Assembly: GCA_948875265.1 (NCBI GenBank)
Contig: CAQRYF010000002.1
Span: 13,717-77,716, forward strand
DNA: 64,000 bases
Direction of reading: 5' to 3'
DNA from: an uncultured Clostridia bacterium
GTDB lineage: Bacteria; Bacillota; Clostridia; TANB77; CAG-508
Shown here: one piece after another, positions 18,026 through 27,591 of the stretch
Layout of the letters: every line of letters begins with the position of its first letter
Position numbering within the stretch: position 1 is the stretch's first letter
Translations under genes and position numbers: made by a program
Notes under the pieces: model-generated
Database searches by the model: none
What the model saw: the letters and a program-made list of their open reading frames with translations, nothing else
What the model was told of the DNA's origin: nothing

Positions 18026-19195
18026 TTAATCATCTCTGCTATATAAATCCCTTGTATATACTTTATTTTTAATACTTTTTAATTCTTCTTCCATTCTATT
18101 TGCTATAATAATATCTGATTTTTTAGCAAATTCTTCAAAAACATTTATAATTTTACATTCATTAAATTCTTTTTCTTTTAAAGTAGGCTCATATATTATT
18201 ATTTCAACACCTTCTTCTTTTAATCTCTCAATTATTTCTTGAATAGCACTTGCCCTAAAATTATCTGAATCTTTTTTCATCGTTAATCTATATATTCCAA
18301 CTACTTCTGGATTTTTTTGCATTATCATTTCAGTTATATGTCCTTTTCTTGTTCTGTTCGCTCTTACTATTGCTCTTATTATATTTTGAGGAACGTTATT
18401 AAAGTTAGCAAGTAATTGTTTTGTATCTTTAGGCAAACAATACCCTCCATATCCAAAAGACGGATTATTATAATGAGTACCTATTCTTGGATCTAAACAC
18501 ACTCCTTCTATTATATCTTTTGTATTTAGACCTTTTATTTCTGCATATGTATCAAGTTCATTAAAGTAAGCTACTCTTAATGCCAAATAAGTATTGGCAA
18601 ACAATTTAACTGCTTCTGCTTCTGTACTATTCATAAATTTTACAACAATATCCTCTTTTATAGCGCCTTGTTTTAAAAGTTCTGCAAATCTTTCTGCTCT
18701 TTTACTTTTTTCTCCTACTATAATTCTTGATGGATATAAATTATCATATAATGCTTTTCCTTCTCTTAAAAATTCAGGTGAAAACATAATATTATCTATA
18801 TTATATTTTTTCTTCATGTTCTCTATAAATCCAACTGGTATTGTTGATTTTACAACCATTGTAGTATCTATATTCATACTTGTTACTTTTTGAATTATAT
18901 CTTCCACACTTGATGTATCAAAAAAGTTCTTTTCGTCATCATAATTTGTTGGAGTACTTATTATTATATATTCTGCTCCTTGAAATGCTTGTCTATAATC
19001 TAATGTCGCCTTCAAATTTAACTGTTTAGTTTTCAAAAATTTTTCAATTTCATCATCTTTTATTGGTGAAATTTTATTATTTATCATTTCTACTTTCTCT
19101 GGGATTATATCTAATGCAACAACTTCATTATGTTGTGCTAATAATGTTGCTATTGATAAACCCACATAACCAGTTCCTGCAACTGCTATTTTCAT
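18026..19195 (-). CDS. ugd: UDP-glucose 6-dehydrogenase
   Basis: 389 residues from [14 protein letters not shown]. Oxidises UDP-glucose to UDP-glucuronate with two NAD+, supplying an acidic sugar for the polysaccharide. Rossmann GTGYVG at 7-12, STPTNYD near 100, and the catalytic cysteine in [11 protein letters not shown] near 250. I chose the ATG at 19195, since AGGAGGAAG lies 7 nt before it; the in-frame codons upstream overlap the previous gene's end. It follows the acetyltransferase gene by 13 nt. Confidence 0.94.
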   Translation of the reverse strand: MKIAVAGTGYVGLSIATLLAQHNEVVALDIIPEKVEMINNKISPIKDDEIEKFLKTKQLNLKATLDYRQAFQGAEYIIISTPTNYDDEKNFFDTSSVEDIIQKVTSMNIDTTMVVKSTIPVGFIENMKKKYNIDNIMFSPEFLREGKALYDNLYPSRIIVGEKSKRAERFAELLKQGAIKEDIVVKFMNSTEAEAVKLFANTYLALRVAYFNELDTYAEIKGLNTKDIIEGVCLDPRIGTHYNNPSFGYGGYCLPKDTKQLLANFNNVPQNIIRAIVRANRTRKGHITEMIMQKNPEVVGIYRLTMKKDSDNFRASAIQEIIERLKEEGVEIIIYEPTLKEKEFNECKIINVFEEFAKKSDIIIANRMEEELKSIKNKVYTRDLYSRDD

Positions 19196-19208
19196 TTTTA
19201 TCTTCCTC

Positions 19209-19692
19209 CTAATTCCATTCTTTAAATTCATTTTCTTTTTTTTGATTATGTTTTATAATTCTTGGTTTATTCATTACTACTGTACTATTATTTGGAATAT
19301 TCTCCACTATAATACAATTTGCTCCTATTCTAACATTATTTCCAATTTTTATATTTCCTATTATTTTTGCACCTGCACCGTATATATACGTTTTCTCCTA
19401 TATCGGGCGCGCCATAATTTTTACTATCTTTTAGTGTATTACTTCCAATTGTAACTTGATGAAATATAGTACATCCTTTTCCTATACTAGCACCCTTTGA
19501 TATATAAATACCAGACAATCCATGTGGTGCGATAAATTCATTTACTTTTTTGTTAATTGGTATTCCTGCATTTAACTTTCGATTAATGCTTTTACACAAA
19601 ACCAAATAAAAATAATAAAGGATTTTTATCTTCTTTTCATATTTTAAACATTTATTTCGATATTTCCAAAACTTCTTTGTTCTATCAAACAT
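19209..19692 (-). CDS. Serine-acetyltransferase-like LbH transferase, needs +1 frameshift at CGG
   Basis: The first 104 codons (19381-19692) contain the CysE-like block [29 protein letters not shown] and end at DIGENVYI. Skipping one C (plus-strand G at 19380) in ATA-C-GGT continues 56 more codons as [20 protein letters not shown], regular left-handed beta-helix hexapeptides, to a stop at 19209. The joined protein is 160 residues. Without the shift, the helix is cut after the first coils. In this setting it is likely a sugar or serine O-acetyltransferase for the polysaccharide. The start overlaps the flippase stop by 8 nt. Confidence 0.85.
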
Positions 19693-21118
19693 TTTTATTT
19701 CCTTCTTTCATTTTTATTCTTCCTACTAAATTAGCAATATATTTTATGTTGAATAATAAATATATTATTCCTCCTAACAAAATTTGTAATATAATAATTG
19801 TTATTTCACTTACTTCTAAATATTTTACTGGATATATTAATATCATCATAAAAATCGCCTTAATCAAAAACGGACACACCTTTTTTATATTTTTCCATAA
19901 ACTAATCTCTTTTATTATTGTAATAGATTGATATAGCATAACTGTTACTTCTGCAATAACTGTTGCTATACAAGCTCCTATTGCTTGAAATCTTGGTATC
20001 AATATAAGATTAATTATAAAATTTACAACTGCTCCTAATATAACAGATACTATATAAATGTTATCTTTTTCTTTTGGAATTAAATATTGCGTCCTAATGA
20101 CATTTCCCCAACTCACAAACAATGAGCTAATTGATAAAATCTGTAGTAAAATAGTTGTCCTTTTAAAATTTTCTCCTAAATAAATCGGAACGAAAGTTTC
20201 AGCTACTGTCATAATCCCAAAGCATAGTGCACAAGATAAAAACATAATAAATTCTAATGACTTATTAATATTATTAACAAATTTGCCATTTTCATTTTGT
20301 TCAGCCATATTTGACATTCTTGGCAACATTACAGTTCCAAAAGCCGATATGATTAATACTTGTATATAGTTTATTTTTTCAGCATATTCGTAAAATCCTA
20401 ATTCAGTAATATTGCTAAGAGCTTCTATCATTATTTTATCCATCATTGTGTATATACTAACTGCTATGACAGCCACAAATAATTTTAAATTAGGTAAAAA
20501 GTGTATTTTTATTTCATCTTTTTTTGGAATATAAAAATCAATCTGTTTTCTTAACTTAATCCACAATATCATATTTCCGACTAAGTAGCTTAAAGCCATA
20601 ATTAATGTATAAACCCAAATATCATTTTTTGTTTTTACAAAATAAAAAATTAATAAAATAGTAAATATTTTAGTTATAATATTTCTTATTAATATTTTCT
20701 TGAAATCTTCCATTCCAGAAAAATACCATGATATATCTAATATTGAAGAAAACACATAGATTAATTGTATATAAAAATAAATTTTATATGTTTCATTGGC
20801 TACAAAATTAGTATAGAGTATATAGACAATTATTGCTGCTATGGTTGTTATTACTTGCATACAATATAGTGAACAAAATAATTTACTTCTTTTTTCTTTA
20901 TTTTCTTGTACTTTTGCTATATTTCTAATTCCATAATTTTTCATTCCTAACATTGCAAATAATACAAAATATTGTGCAATAGTGTATGTGTATGAATATA
21001 TTCCAGTTCCCTCTGCTCCTATCGTTCTTGAAAGGTATGGTAATAATATAAGAGGAATGATCATAATTAATATTTGATATGATAAATTGTAAATGTAATT
21101 TTTAATTAGTTTATTCAT
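19685..21118 (-). CDS. Oligosaccharide flippase (Wzx/MVF type)
   Basis: 477 residues with 12-14 hydrophobic helices. It begins MNKLIKNYIYNLSYQI and contains the family-typical LLPYLSRTIGAEGTGIYSYTYTIAQYF near residue 25, followed by FAMLGMKNYGIRNIAK. It moves lipid-linked repeat units across the membrane before polymerisation. It overlaps both neighbours by 8 nt, consistent with translational coupling in the polysaccharide operon. Confidence 0.9.
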   Translation of the reverse strand: MNKLIKNYIYNLSYQILIMIIPLILLPYLSRTIGAEGTGIYSYTYTIAQYFVLFAMLGMKNYGIRNIAKVQENKEKRSKLFCSLYCMQVITTIAAIIVYILYTNFVANETYKIYFYIQLIYVFSSILDISWYFSGMEDFKKILIRNIITKIFTILLIFYFVKTKNDIWVYTLIMALSYLVGNMILWIKLRKQIDFYIPKKDEIKIHFLPNLKLFVAVIAVSIYTMMDKIMIEALSNITELGFYEYAEKINYIQVLIISAFGTVMLPRMSNMAEQNENGKFVNNINKSLEFIMFLSCALCFGIMTVAETFVPIYLGENFKRTTILLQILSISSLFVSWGNVIRTQYLIPKEKDNIYIVSVILGAVVNFIINLILIPRFQAIGACIATVIAEVTVMLYQSITIIKEISLWKNIKKVCPFLIKAIFMMILIYPVKYLEVSEITIIILQILLGGIIYLLFNIKYIANLVGRIKMKEGNKNV

Positions 21119-22328
21119 CTTTCTCTCCTATACCTATTTCTTCTATAATCTCTTCATAATAGTGTTCGACTGTATAATTTCTAGAGTTTTCTATTCCTGC
21201 TTTTGACATATTTTCTTTTAATTTTGAATCTCTTAAAACTTTCAAAATCTCTTTAGCCAGATTTTCACTAAAATCTTGCCCCCTTTTTACTATAATAGCA
21301 CTATTTTGTGTAACATATTCTTTAATCCCTCCTGCATCACTTATAATAAGTGGTGTTCCTGCTGCCTGTGCTTCAATTGCTACCCTACCTGCTGGTTCTT
21401 CCCATATAGACGGAAAAACAATAACATTAGCCACTTTGTCCCATATTGGTATCTCATTATATTGTACAAATCCTATGAATTCAACTTTATCGCCCAATTT
21501 TCTTGATATTTCCATTATTTCTTTTTGAAAAGCATCTTTTGTATTTTGACTAAACCATTTACTTCCTATCACATATAATTTCCAATTCATGTCGCTTGGT
21601 AATTTTTCAATTGAATATAGTAATTCTTTAATCCCTTTTTGTGGAACCATTCTTCCACTAAATAAAATAATTTGATTTTTGGAATTTATATTATATTTCT
21701 TCATTAATTGTTCTTTTTCTTGTTTTGTCACATTATAAAAACGTTCTACTTCTAAGCAATTTTTATTAATAAAGATCTTAGTCTGTTTCGCTTCCTCTAT
21801 TGTTAAAACACATTTCTTTATATATTCACTATTAGTTATAATTCTATCACATGCATTCACAATTTGTCTGTTATGATAAATATCTTTATTTAAGAAATCA
21901 TTATGCAATTGTAAACAAATTCTTGCTTTTGTTGCTTTAGATATAGGAACTACTAAATCTACTGCATTTTTAATTAATATTGCTTCATATTTTTCTTTCC
22001 TTAATATCGTTTGAATATATTTGGCATACCCTCTTCTGGTATTTATCTTAAATTTTATATTTAATTTTCTAAAGATATAATTTAAACTTCTTATTATAAA
22101 GTTCCTTATTTCTTCAATCTTATTTTCTTTATAATAATAAAAATCAGTTTCTTTATATTTCTTGCTTTTTTCTTCTGCTAATTTATCATAATATGAAAAA
22201 ATATCTATATGAACTTTTTTCTTTTTTTCATTTTCATCTATGATTTGTTGTATTCCAGTTTCTACAGCGCCTCCTTTAATTGCTGGAATCGGTAAATTTG
22301 TTGGTGATATTATTGCTAGCTTTTTCAT
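21111..22328 (-). CDS. Glycosyltransferase family 4 (GT-B fold)
   Basis: 405 residues. The N-terminal acceptor domain starts MKKLAIISPTNLPIPAIKGGAVETG. The C-terminal donor domain has LFSGRMVPQKGIKELL near 225 and the E-x7-E region PSIWEEPAGRVAIEAQAAGTPLI near 315. It transfers a sugar from a nucleotide donor to the growing lipid-linked oligosaccharide in the cytoplasm. The start overlaps the end of the polymerase gene by 53 nt, a long but plausible overlap. Confidence 0.9.
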   Translation of the reverse strand: MKKLAIISPTNLPIPAIKGGAVETGIQQIIDENEKKKKVHIDIFSYYDKLAEEKSKKYKETDFYYYKENKIEEIRNFIIRSLNYIFRKLNIKFKINTRRGYAKYIQTILRKEKYEAILIKNAVDLVVPISKATKARICLQLHNDFLNKDIYHNRQIVNACDRIITNSEYIKKCVLTIEEAKQTKIFINKNCLEVERFYNVTKQEKEQLMKKYNINSKNQIILFSGRMVPQKGIKELLYSIEKLPSDMNWKLYVIGSKWFSQNTKDAFQKEIMEISRKLGDKVEFIGFVQYNEIPIWDKVANVIVFPSIWEEPAGRVAIEAQAAGTPLIISDAGGIKEYVTQNSAIIVKRGQDFSENLAKEILKVLRDSKLKENMSKAGIENSRNYTVEHYYEEIIEEIGIGEKDE

Positions 22329-23496
22329 TTTTTTTCCTCCTATAAACTATATTTATGCTTAATCCCAGCCATAAGAAAAATAATGAACTTCTCAAATAAC
22401 TTGAGCTTACCATAAGTCTTATTATTTCTGTTGAAAATATAATAATTAATAATTCTCTTTCTATCGTATTTGACTTTATTAATGATTTTATTAACAAATA
22501 TAATAAATAGAAAAGAATTATACTTCCTATAACATAACCATATTGAACCATTATCTCAATAATGAAATTATGAGGATAAGCACTTCCCATATCTTTTTGC
22601 ATTACTAATTCATTAATTTTTATTCTTTCTACCCCTATTCCTGTTCCTATTAAAGGTTGTTCTTTCAATTGCTCTATTGCTACATCTTGTATTTTTCCTC
22701 TTCCTGTATCATCAACAATGGATCCATCTCTTATTTTATATAAAGTTCTACTATTTATATCATAATGATGACATATTTGAATTAAACTGGTCAAAATACT
22801 ATTATAATTATAAAATACTAAAAATGTTGCAAGTATCAATATAATAATGATTAGCTTATTTTTCTTAAAATTACTCATTAAATATAAAATAATATAAGAT
22901 GCTATACATAATAGTGGACCTCTTGAACCTATTCCCAATATAATAAAAACTGAAATTATAGCACTTAGTAAATATTTTATACTTTTTTCTTTCAAGAAAA
23001 AATAAATAGATATTATAGTAATTGGTAAAATCGAATACGAAATTTCCATATTTCCAGACATTGTTCTTCCTGTACTATAACAATAAACAATCAATAAAAT
23101 ATTAGAAAACCATGATAAGACAAAGATCTTCTTAAATCCTTGCAAAATGATATTAAAGTCATTTACATATATTCCTACTATAAACCATGGAAATGCACAA
23201 CATAGTAACATAAATACCATACCTGACCAATTATATATATAGTCTATATATCCCAGAAAACTATAAACCAAAAACACCCCAAAAAATAAAATAATAGTCC
23301 AAATTGCTTTTTTCTTAAATTTATTGAAATATTTTACTCCTACTAAAAAGAAAACAGCAATTATAATTGCAAATATATAGTGACTTTTTGTCCCTAATAT
23401 TAAATTTAAAATATAGTAAATTGGTATAAACATAATATAAAAATTGATAAACCTTGATAAGTATCTATCTTTTTTCAATTCAAACTCTTCCTTCAT
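22276..23496 (-). CDS. O-antigen ligase/polymerase-like protein (Wzy candidate)
   Basis: 406 residues with about 11 transmembrane helices and one large extracytoplasmic loop (about 230-300, containing SRTLYKIRDGSIVDDTGRGK and GTGIGVERIKIN). That loop and the following PHNFIIEIMVQYG match the Wzy_C/O-antigen ligase pattern. In a locus with a flippase and a priming transferase it is the best candidate polymerase. Family sequences diverge greatly, so substrate cannot be read from the sequence. Confidence 0.8.
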   Translation of the reverse strand: MKEEFELKKDRYLSRFINFYIMFIPIYYILNLILGTKSHYIFAIIIAVFFLVGVKYFNKFKKKAIWTIILFFGVFLVYSFLGYIDYIYNWSGMVFMLLCCAFPWFIVGIYVNDFNIILQGFKKIFVLSWFSNILLIVYCYSTGRTMSGNMEISYSILPITIISIYFFLKEKSIKYLLSAIISVFIILGIGSRGPLLCIASYIILYLMSNFKKNKLIIIILILATFLVFYNYNSILTSLIQICHHYDINSRTLYKIRDGSIVDDTGRGKIQDVAIEQLKEQPLIGTGIGVERIKINELVMQKDMGSAYPHNFIIEIMVQYGYVIGSIILFYLLYLLIKSLIKSNTIERELLIIIFSTEIIRLMVSSSYLRSSLFFLWLGLSINIVYRRKKNEKASNNITNKFTDSSN

Positions 23497-23514
23497 TAAT
23501 CTCCCCTATATCTT

Positions 23515-24561
23515 CTAAACTACCTCTTCAATGAATTTTTTCATAGCCATTTCTGGACTATATTTATAAGCTTCCTTAATACAGTTATATTTCATTTTTA
23601 TTAGCTCATCCTGATTTTTATAAATTTCTATCAATTTATTCGCCACTTCTTCTGAATCTTTAATTTTAACTTTATAGCCAGTAAATCCATCTTCTAAAAT
23701 GTCAAAGTTATAATTCCAATTTGAAGCAATAACTGGTAATCCAGAGCAAAAAGCATCTATTATTGTTCCTGGAAATCCCTCACCTTTCCAATATGTTAAA
23801 AACAACATAATGTCATATTTCTTCAATGTAGTAATTGCCTCTTTCGAATTAACACATCCCCTATAGCAAATAAATTCAGGCAAATCTTTTCTTATATTTT
23901 CAAATTCTTCTATATATTCTTTGTCAATCTCTCCATATATATCAAGTTCAAAAATATTAGATTTCATTTTTTCATTAGCAATCTTAATAGCTTGTATACT
24001 TTCTTCTATTCCTTTTGCTTTATTTACTCTTGAAAATGTGCATACTTTAATTTTATTTTTATTTGTATCATTTTTGATTTCTTTTTTTTCTATTGGTTTT
24101 ACATTTTTAAAATTCGGAATTATTTCTACATTATTTATTCCGCGTTTCTGATATTCTTCTTCTATTTTTCCTGTTTCTACATATATTTTATTAACTTTCC
24201 TAGCCATTTTCTTTATGAATTTATTTTTATCAAAAATCTCGTATCTAGAACCACCAATAACAAAATCAAATATTTTCCTCTTATAAAAAATATTAAAAAA
24301 ATTAATAATTGGAAGTAATATGCAATACCCCCTACTTGATACAATAAGAATCACATTTTGACTATTCTTTATAATATTATAAGTTTTCATTATTATTTTT
24401 ATCGGATTTCTATTATTTTTGTATGTATCAAATTTCAATGTTTCTTCTCCATAATATTGTTCTATATATTTGTTGATTTCTTTCGTCTTTACAGTTTGTC
24501 CATCCATTCTATTTCCATTTATACAAAAATGTCCTATTATTCCTATTTTTCTAGTTTTCAC
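23515..24561 (-). CDS. Glycosyltransferase family 4 (GT-B fold)
   Basis: 348 residues. MKTRKIGIIGHFCINGNRMDGQTVKTKEI-type N-terminus, a donor domain with KVCTFSRVNKAKGIEESIQA near 170 and YWKGEGFPGTIIDAFCSGLPVIASNW near 265, which carries the E-x7-E-like donor site. A cytoplasmic sugar transferase of the polysaccharide assembly line. Acceptor and donor unknown. It lies 18 nt before the polymerase gene. Confidence 0.88.
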   Translation of the reverse strand: MKTRKIGIIGHFCINGNRMDGQTVKTKEINKYIEQYYGEETLKFDTYKNNRNPIKIIMKTYNIIKNSQNVILIVSSRGYCILLPIINFFNIFYKRKIFDFVIGGSRYEIFDKNKFIKKMARKVNKIYVETGKIEEEYQKRGINNVEIIPNFKNVKPIEKKEIKNDTNKNKIKVCTFSRVNKAKGIEESIQAIKIANEKMKSNIFELDIYGEIDKEYIEEFENIRKDLPEFICYRGCVNSKEAITTLKKYDIMLFLTYWKGEGFPGTIIDAFCSGLPVIASNWNYNFDILEDGFTGYKVKIKDSEEVANKLIEIYKNQDELIKMKYNCIKEAYKYSPEMAMKKFIEEVV

Positions 24562-24595
24562 TTTTATCTCCTATTACCACTTTTTTTCGTAATCT

Positions 24596-25456
24596 TTATA
24601 ATTTTAACATATTTCCTAATATTTTATTTCCCTCTTTACTATAATATGGAGCACAACAACAAGCTGGTGTAAAAGTTAATTCTCCAAAAATTATCTTTCC
24701 TTTGTCTTCATACAAATCTACTCTTACAAAAGGGAAATCACTAGATAGTTTTTCAGCATATTCAACCATCTTGGTTAAATTGTTTGGTTTTTCAATATCT
24801 TTAATAGAACTCCATTTTTTCTTTTCAAATTCTATTCTATTCCAATTCATATCATAATAACTTAACTTAAGCTTTTTATCTCTTTCTGAACAAACTAATA
24901 TACACTCTGCTTTCCCATTGAAACAATATATTTTATAATCTAATGGCATTTCATCATTTTCATCACACAAATATTTTTCTGCTATAATTCTAGGTTTTAT
25001 TTTAGTATAATGTAATTCTTGTGTTGCATAACCATATTTTTCTTTCATCCAAGCATTTAATTTATTTTTTGTTTTCTCTATATTTAATTTTTTCTTATTT
25101 CTACATATAACATTATATGCACATCCATGTGTACACTTTAGTGCAAACTTTTCAGGAAGTGTTTCAAAATTTATTTTTTCTATGTCATCATAAACTCCAT
25201 AAAATTCATTTAATATTTCTTTGCAACCTTTTTCTTTTACATATTGCCTGACAGCATATTTATCAGATAAAATTGATATTTTGTCTTTTTTATTATAATT
25301 TTCTAATTTCAATTTTGTCATTTTTTCGTTAAAATTTTTAGGATTCTTTAAATTCGGAATTTCTTTTGTTCTATATATGTATAAAATAATAGCACTAAAC
25401 TTGGGGGATATCTTCGTTAATATTTCAAATATTCTTTTTCCTATTTTATTTATCAT
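24596..25456 (-). CDS. TupA-like ATP-grasp protein
   Basis: 286 residues. The sequence matches the TupA-like ATP-grasp family found in polysaccharide loci: NPKNFNEKMTKLKL near 40, DKYAVRQYVKEKG near 65, FALKCTHGCAYNVI near 108, IAEKYL near 158, LDYKIYCFNGKAECILV near 172 and FVRVDLYEDKGKIIFGELTFTPA near 242. The family is thought to join an amino acid or other carboxylate to a sugar polymer. It suggests the polysaccharide is decorated with an amide-linked group (inference). Confidence 0.85.
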   Translation of the reverse strand: MINKIGKRIFEILTKISPKFSAIILYIYRTKEIPNLKNPKNFNEKMTKLKLENYNKKDKISILSDKYAVRQYVKEKGCKEILNEFYGVYDDIEKINFETLPEKFALKCTHGCAYNVICRNKKKLNIEKTKNKLNAWMKEKYGYATQELHYTKIKPRIIAEKYLCDENDEMPLDYKIYCFNGKAECILVCSERDKKLKLSYYDMNWNRIEFEKKKWSSIKDIEKPNNLTKMVEYAEKLSSDFPFVRVDLYEDKGKIIFGELTFTPACCCAPYYSKEGNKILGNMLKL

Positions 25457-26215
25457 TTATATTCTCCTTTTTATTGCATTAAAACAATACCAACAAAAAT
25501 TATAGAAACTGTAAAACACATTTAAATGTTCTACGTTTCTATATAAATTCCATGTTCTTTTTAATGCTTTTAGTTTATTTGCTGATAAAGAATCATTTGT
25601 CCTTCTGTAATAAGATAACACTTCGTTTATTCCATAAGCACTATCAATTTGCTTTAAAACTTTCCACCATGTTGCAGTATCTTGACCTCTTTTTACATTT
25701 GGCATTTGAATTAATTCTTTACCTAATTTATCAACATCAAAAACAACTGTTGAAGTCCATATTGTAGTATTTTTCAACGCTTGTTTATAATTTATCTTTT
25801 CTGGAACATTCACGATTTTTCCATTACCTTTTCCATTTTCATCTGCAAATTCATATCCTGTAAAACTAAATGCACAATATTTTTCTTGCATAAATTTTAT
25901 TTGTTTTTCTAATTTTTCCTTATTCCATAAATCGTCAGCATCTAGAAAAGCTATATATTTTCCTTTTGCTTGTTCTATTCCAGTATTTCTTGCTATCGCT
26001 GCTCCCGAATTATTTTCTAAATTAATTAGTTTTATTCTTTTATCTTTATTCTCATATTCCTCTATTACTTTTTTACTATTATCTATTGAACAATCATTTA
26101 TTAATAATAACTCCCAATTTTTATATGTTTGTTCTTTTACTGTTTTTATAGTCTCATTCATAAACTTTTCACTATTATACACTGGAACTATAATACTTAC
26201 TAAATCCTCTTCCAT
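25457..26215 (-). CDS. Glycosyltransferase family 2 (GT-A fold)
   Basis: 252 residues from MEEDLVSIIVPVYNSEKF. GT2 signatures: SIIVPVYN near residue 7, ELLLINDCSIDNS near 34, NSGAAIARNTGIEQAKGKYIAFLDADDLW near 70-97 (DAD metal site), and the late GQDTATWWKVL region. I prefer the ATG at 26215 with AGGTG before it; a GTG at 26221 preceded by AAGGAAG is possible and would add two residues. The stop abuts the ATP-grasp start. Confidence 0.9.
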   Translation of the reverse strand: MEEDLVSIIVPVYNSEKFMNETIKTVKEQTYKNWELLLINDCSIDNSKKVIEEYENKDKRIKLINLENNSGAAIARNTGIEQAKGKYIAFLDADDLWNKEKLEKQIKFMQEKYCAFSFTGYEFADENGKGNGKIVNVPEKINYKQALKNTTIWTSTVVFDVDKLGKELIQMPNVKRGQDTATWWKVLKQIDSAYGINEVLSYYRRTNDSLSANKLKALKRTWNLYRNVEHLNVFYSFYNFCWYCFNAIKRRI

Positions 26216-26221
26216 TTTCAC

Positions 26222-26869
26222 CTATATAACTTCCTTATATGTATTTTCTTCTAAACTAATTTTCCTAGTTCTTAATTCTTTAATCTCTTCTTTTATTCCA
26301 TTTTCTGTTATTTCAGCATTCGCCTTAGAAAACACTGTCTTGATTGTTTCTAATATTAATTTAACATCTTGTTTAAAACTAATATTGTCTACATATTGTA
26401 AATCATAATCTATCTTTTTAAATATATTAATTCCATTTCTTCCTCTCACTTGTGCTAATCCAGAAATTCCAGGTAAAACTTCAACTCTTCTTTTTTGTTC
26501 TTCTGTAAACCATACATAGTATTCTGGTATCCATGGTCTTGGTCCTATAAAGCTCATTTCACCTTTTATTATATTAAATAATTGTGGCAATTCATCTAAG
26601 CTTGTCTTTCTTATAATTTTTCCAACTTTTGTAACCATTTCATCATGTGACAAATTACTATGTAATTCTTCTCTTTTTGTTTTCATTGATCTAAATTTAT
26701 ATGTATCAAATTCTTTAAATCCTTTTCCCATTCTTCTAGATTTATATATAACTGGTCCACCATCTTCTAGTTTTATACAAACTGCAACAATTGCCATTAG
26801 AATTGCAAGAACAATTAATATCATAGTAGCTACTATAATATCTAATACTCTTTTTATCTTTACGTACAT
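26222..26869 (-). CDS. Priming sugar-phosphate transferase (bacterial sugar transferase family)
   Basis: 215 residues. One membrane segment (about 8-32), then the monotopic PGT core: YKSRRMGKGFKEFDTYKFRSMK near 43-63, RKTSLDELPQLFNIIKGEMSFIGPRPW near 87-113 and LPGISGLAQVRGRNGI near 132. It starts repeat-unit synthesis by moving a sugar 1-phosphate to undecaprenyl phosphate. It is the first gene behind the promoter at 26963-26991, the logical start of the operon. Confidence 0.93.
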   Translation of the reverse strand: MYVKIKRVLDIIVATMILIVLAILMAIVAVCIKLEDGGPVIYKSRRMGKGFKEFDTYKFRSMKTKREELHSNLSHDEMVTKVGKIIRKTSLDELPQLFNIIKGEMSFIGPRPWIPEYYVWFTEEQKRRVEVLPGISGLAQVRGRNGINIFKKIDYDLQYVDNISFKQDVKLILETIKTVFSKANAEITENGIKEEIKELRTRKISLEENTYKEVI

Positions 26870-26962
26870 TTTGACTTCCCCTTTTCTATGTGTTTTATAA
26901 ATTTTGCTACTCCATTTAATTTCAAAATATAAACTTCATTCCTTATTATTACACACAAATTA

Positions 26963-26991
26963 ATTATACTCCTTTATGTCGCTTTATGCAA
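26963..26991 (-). promoter_or_regulatory. Sigma-A promoter of the polysaccharide biosynthesis operon
   Basis: Minus-strand TTGCAT, exactly 17 nt, TATAAT; it leaves an untranslated leader of about 85 nt before the priming transferase. The upstream terminator at 27040-27090 isolates this unit from the VanZ/LCP genes. Confidence 0.75.
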
Positions 26992-27039
26992 TACAATTTT
27001 ACTTTTTTTTCGTCTTTTTGCTGTTAAAACATTTACATA

Positions 27040-27090
27040 AAATAAAGTACTATAACTACTTTCTATAAAAGTAGTTATAGTACTTTATTT
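27040..27090. terminator. Strong bidirectional terminator
   Basis: AAATAAAGTACTATAACTACT pairs perfectly with AGTAGTTATAGTACTTTATTT, with a 9-nt loop. It lies 9 nt after the stop of the VanZ-like gene and upstream of the polysaccharide promoter. Confidence 0.88.
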
Positions 27091-27099
27091 TTAATATTC

Positions 27100-27582
27100 T
27101 TATTCTTTTATATCTATTTTATTTGTTGTCTTTTTATATATTTCTAACAATGTTAATAATACTAATATTCCCAATAACACTCCCATCGCGTCTATTATAA
27201 CATCTGTTATCTGACCAGACCTTCCTGGAATGAATAACTGATGAACTTCATCTGAAGTAGCATATAAAATCCCCATACACAAACTAATTATAATTCTTAT
27301 ATTTTCTTTTAATTTATATGTACTTACAAATGACATTAGTAATAATCCCACCAATGTATAAATAGAAAAATGTGCTATCTTTCGAATAACAATCTCTGTT
27401 TTCTTAAAAATTTCCTCTTGATTTTGTATATCATCATAATTCATTTTTTCCAATATGAATTTTGTTATATTACTGCTCAATTCTCCTGATTTCTCTCCAT
27501 TTTGGCTAGAAAAACCAAATATCATATAAAATGTCCCTAATAACAATATTAGTAATATTATCCTTAAAAAATTTATTTTCAT
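27100..27582 (-). CDS. VanZ-like membrane protein
   Basis: 160 residues, four transmembrane segments. VanZ-family motifs: GFSSQNGEKSGELS near 24-37, RKIAHFSIYTLVGLLL near 68-83, and YATSDEVHQLFIPGRSGQITDVIIDAMGV near 107-135. The family includes VanZ of teicoplanin resistance, but most members are of unknown role in the cell envelope. It overlaps nothing and is 9 nt after the LCP gene, probably the last gene of that operon. Confidence 0.9.
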   Translation of the reverse strand: MKINFLRIILLILLLGTFYMIFGFSSQNGEKSGELSSNITKFILEKMNYDDIQNQEEIFKKTEIVIRKIAHFSIYTLVGLLLMSFVSTYKLKENIRIIISLCMGILYATSDEVHQLFIPGRSGQITDVIIDAMGVLLGILVLLTLLEIYKKTTNKIDIKE

Positions 27583-27591
27583 TTTTCTCCT

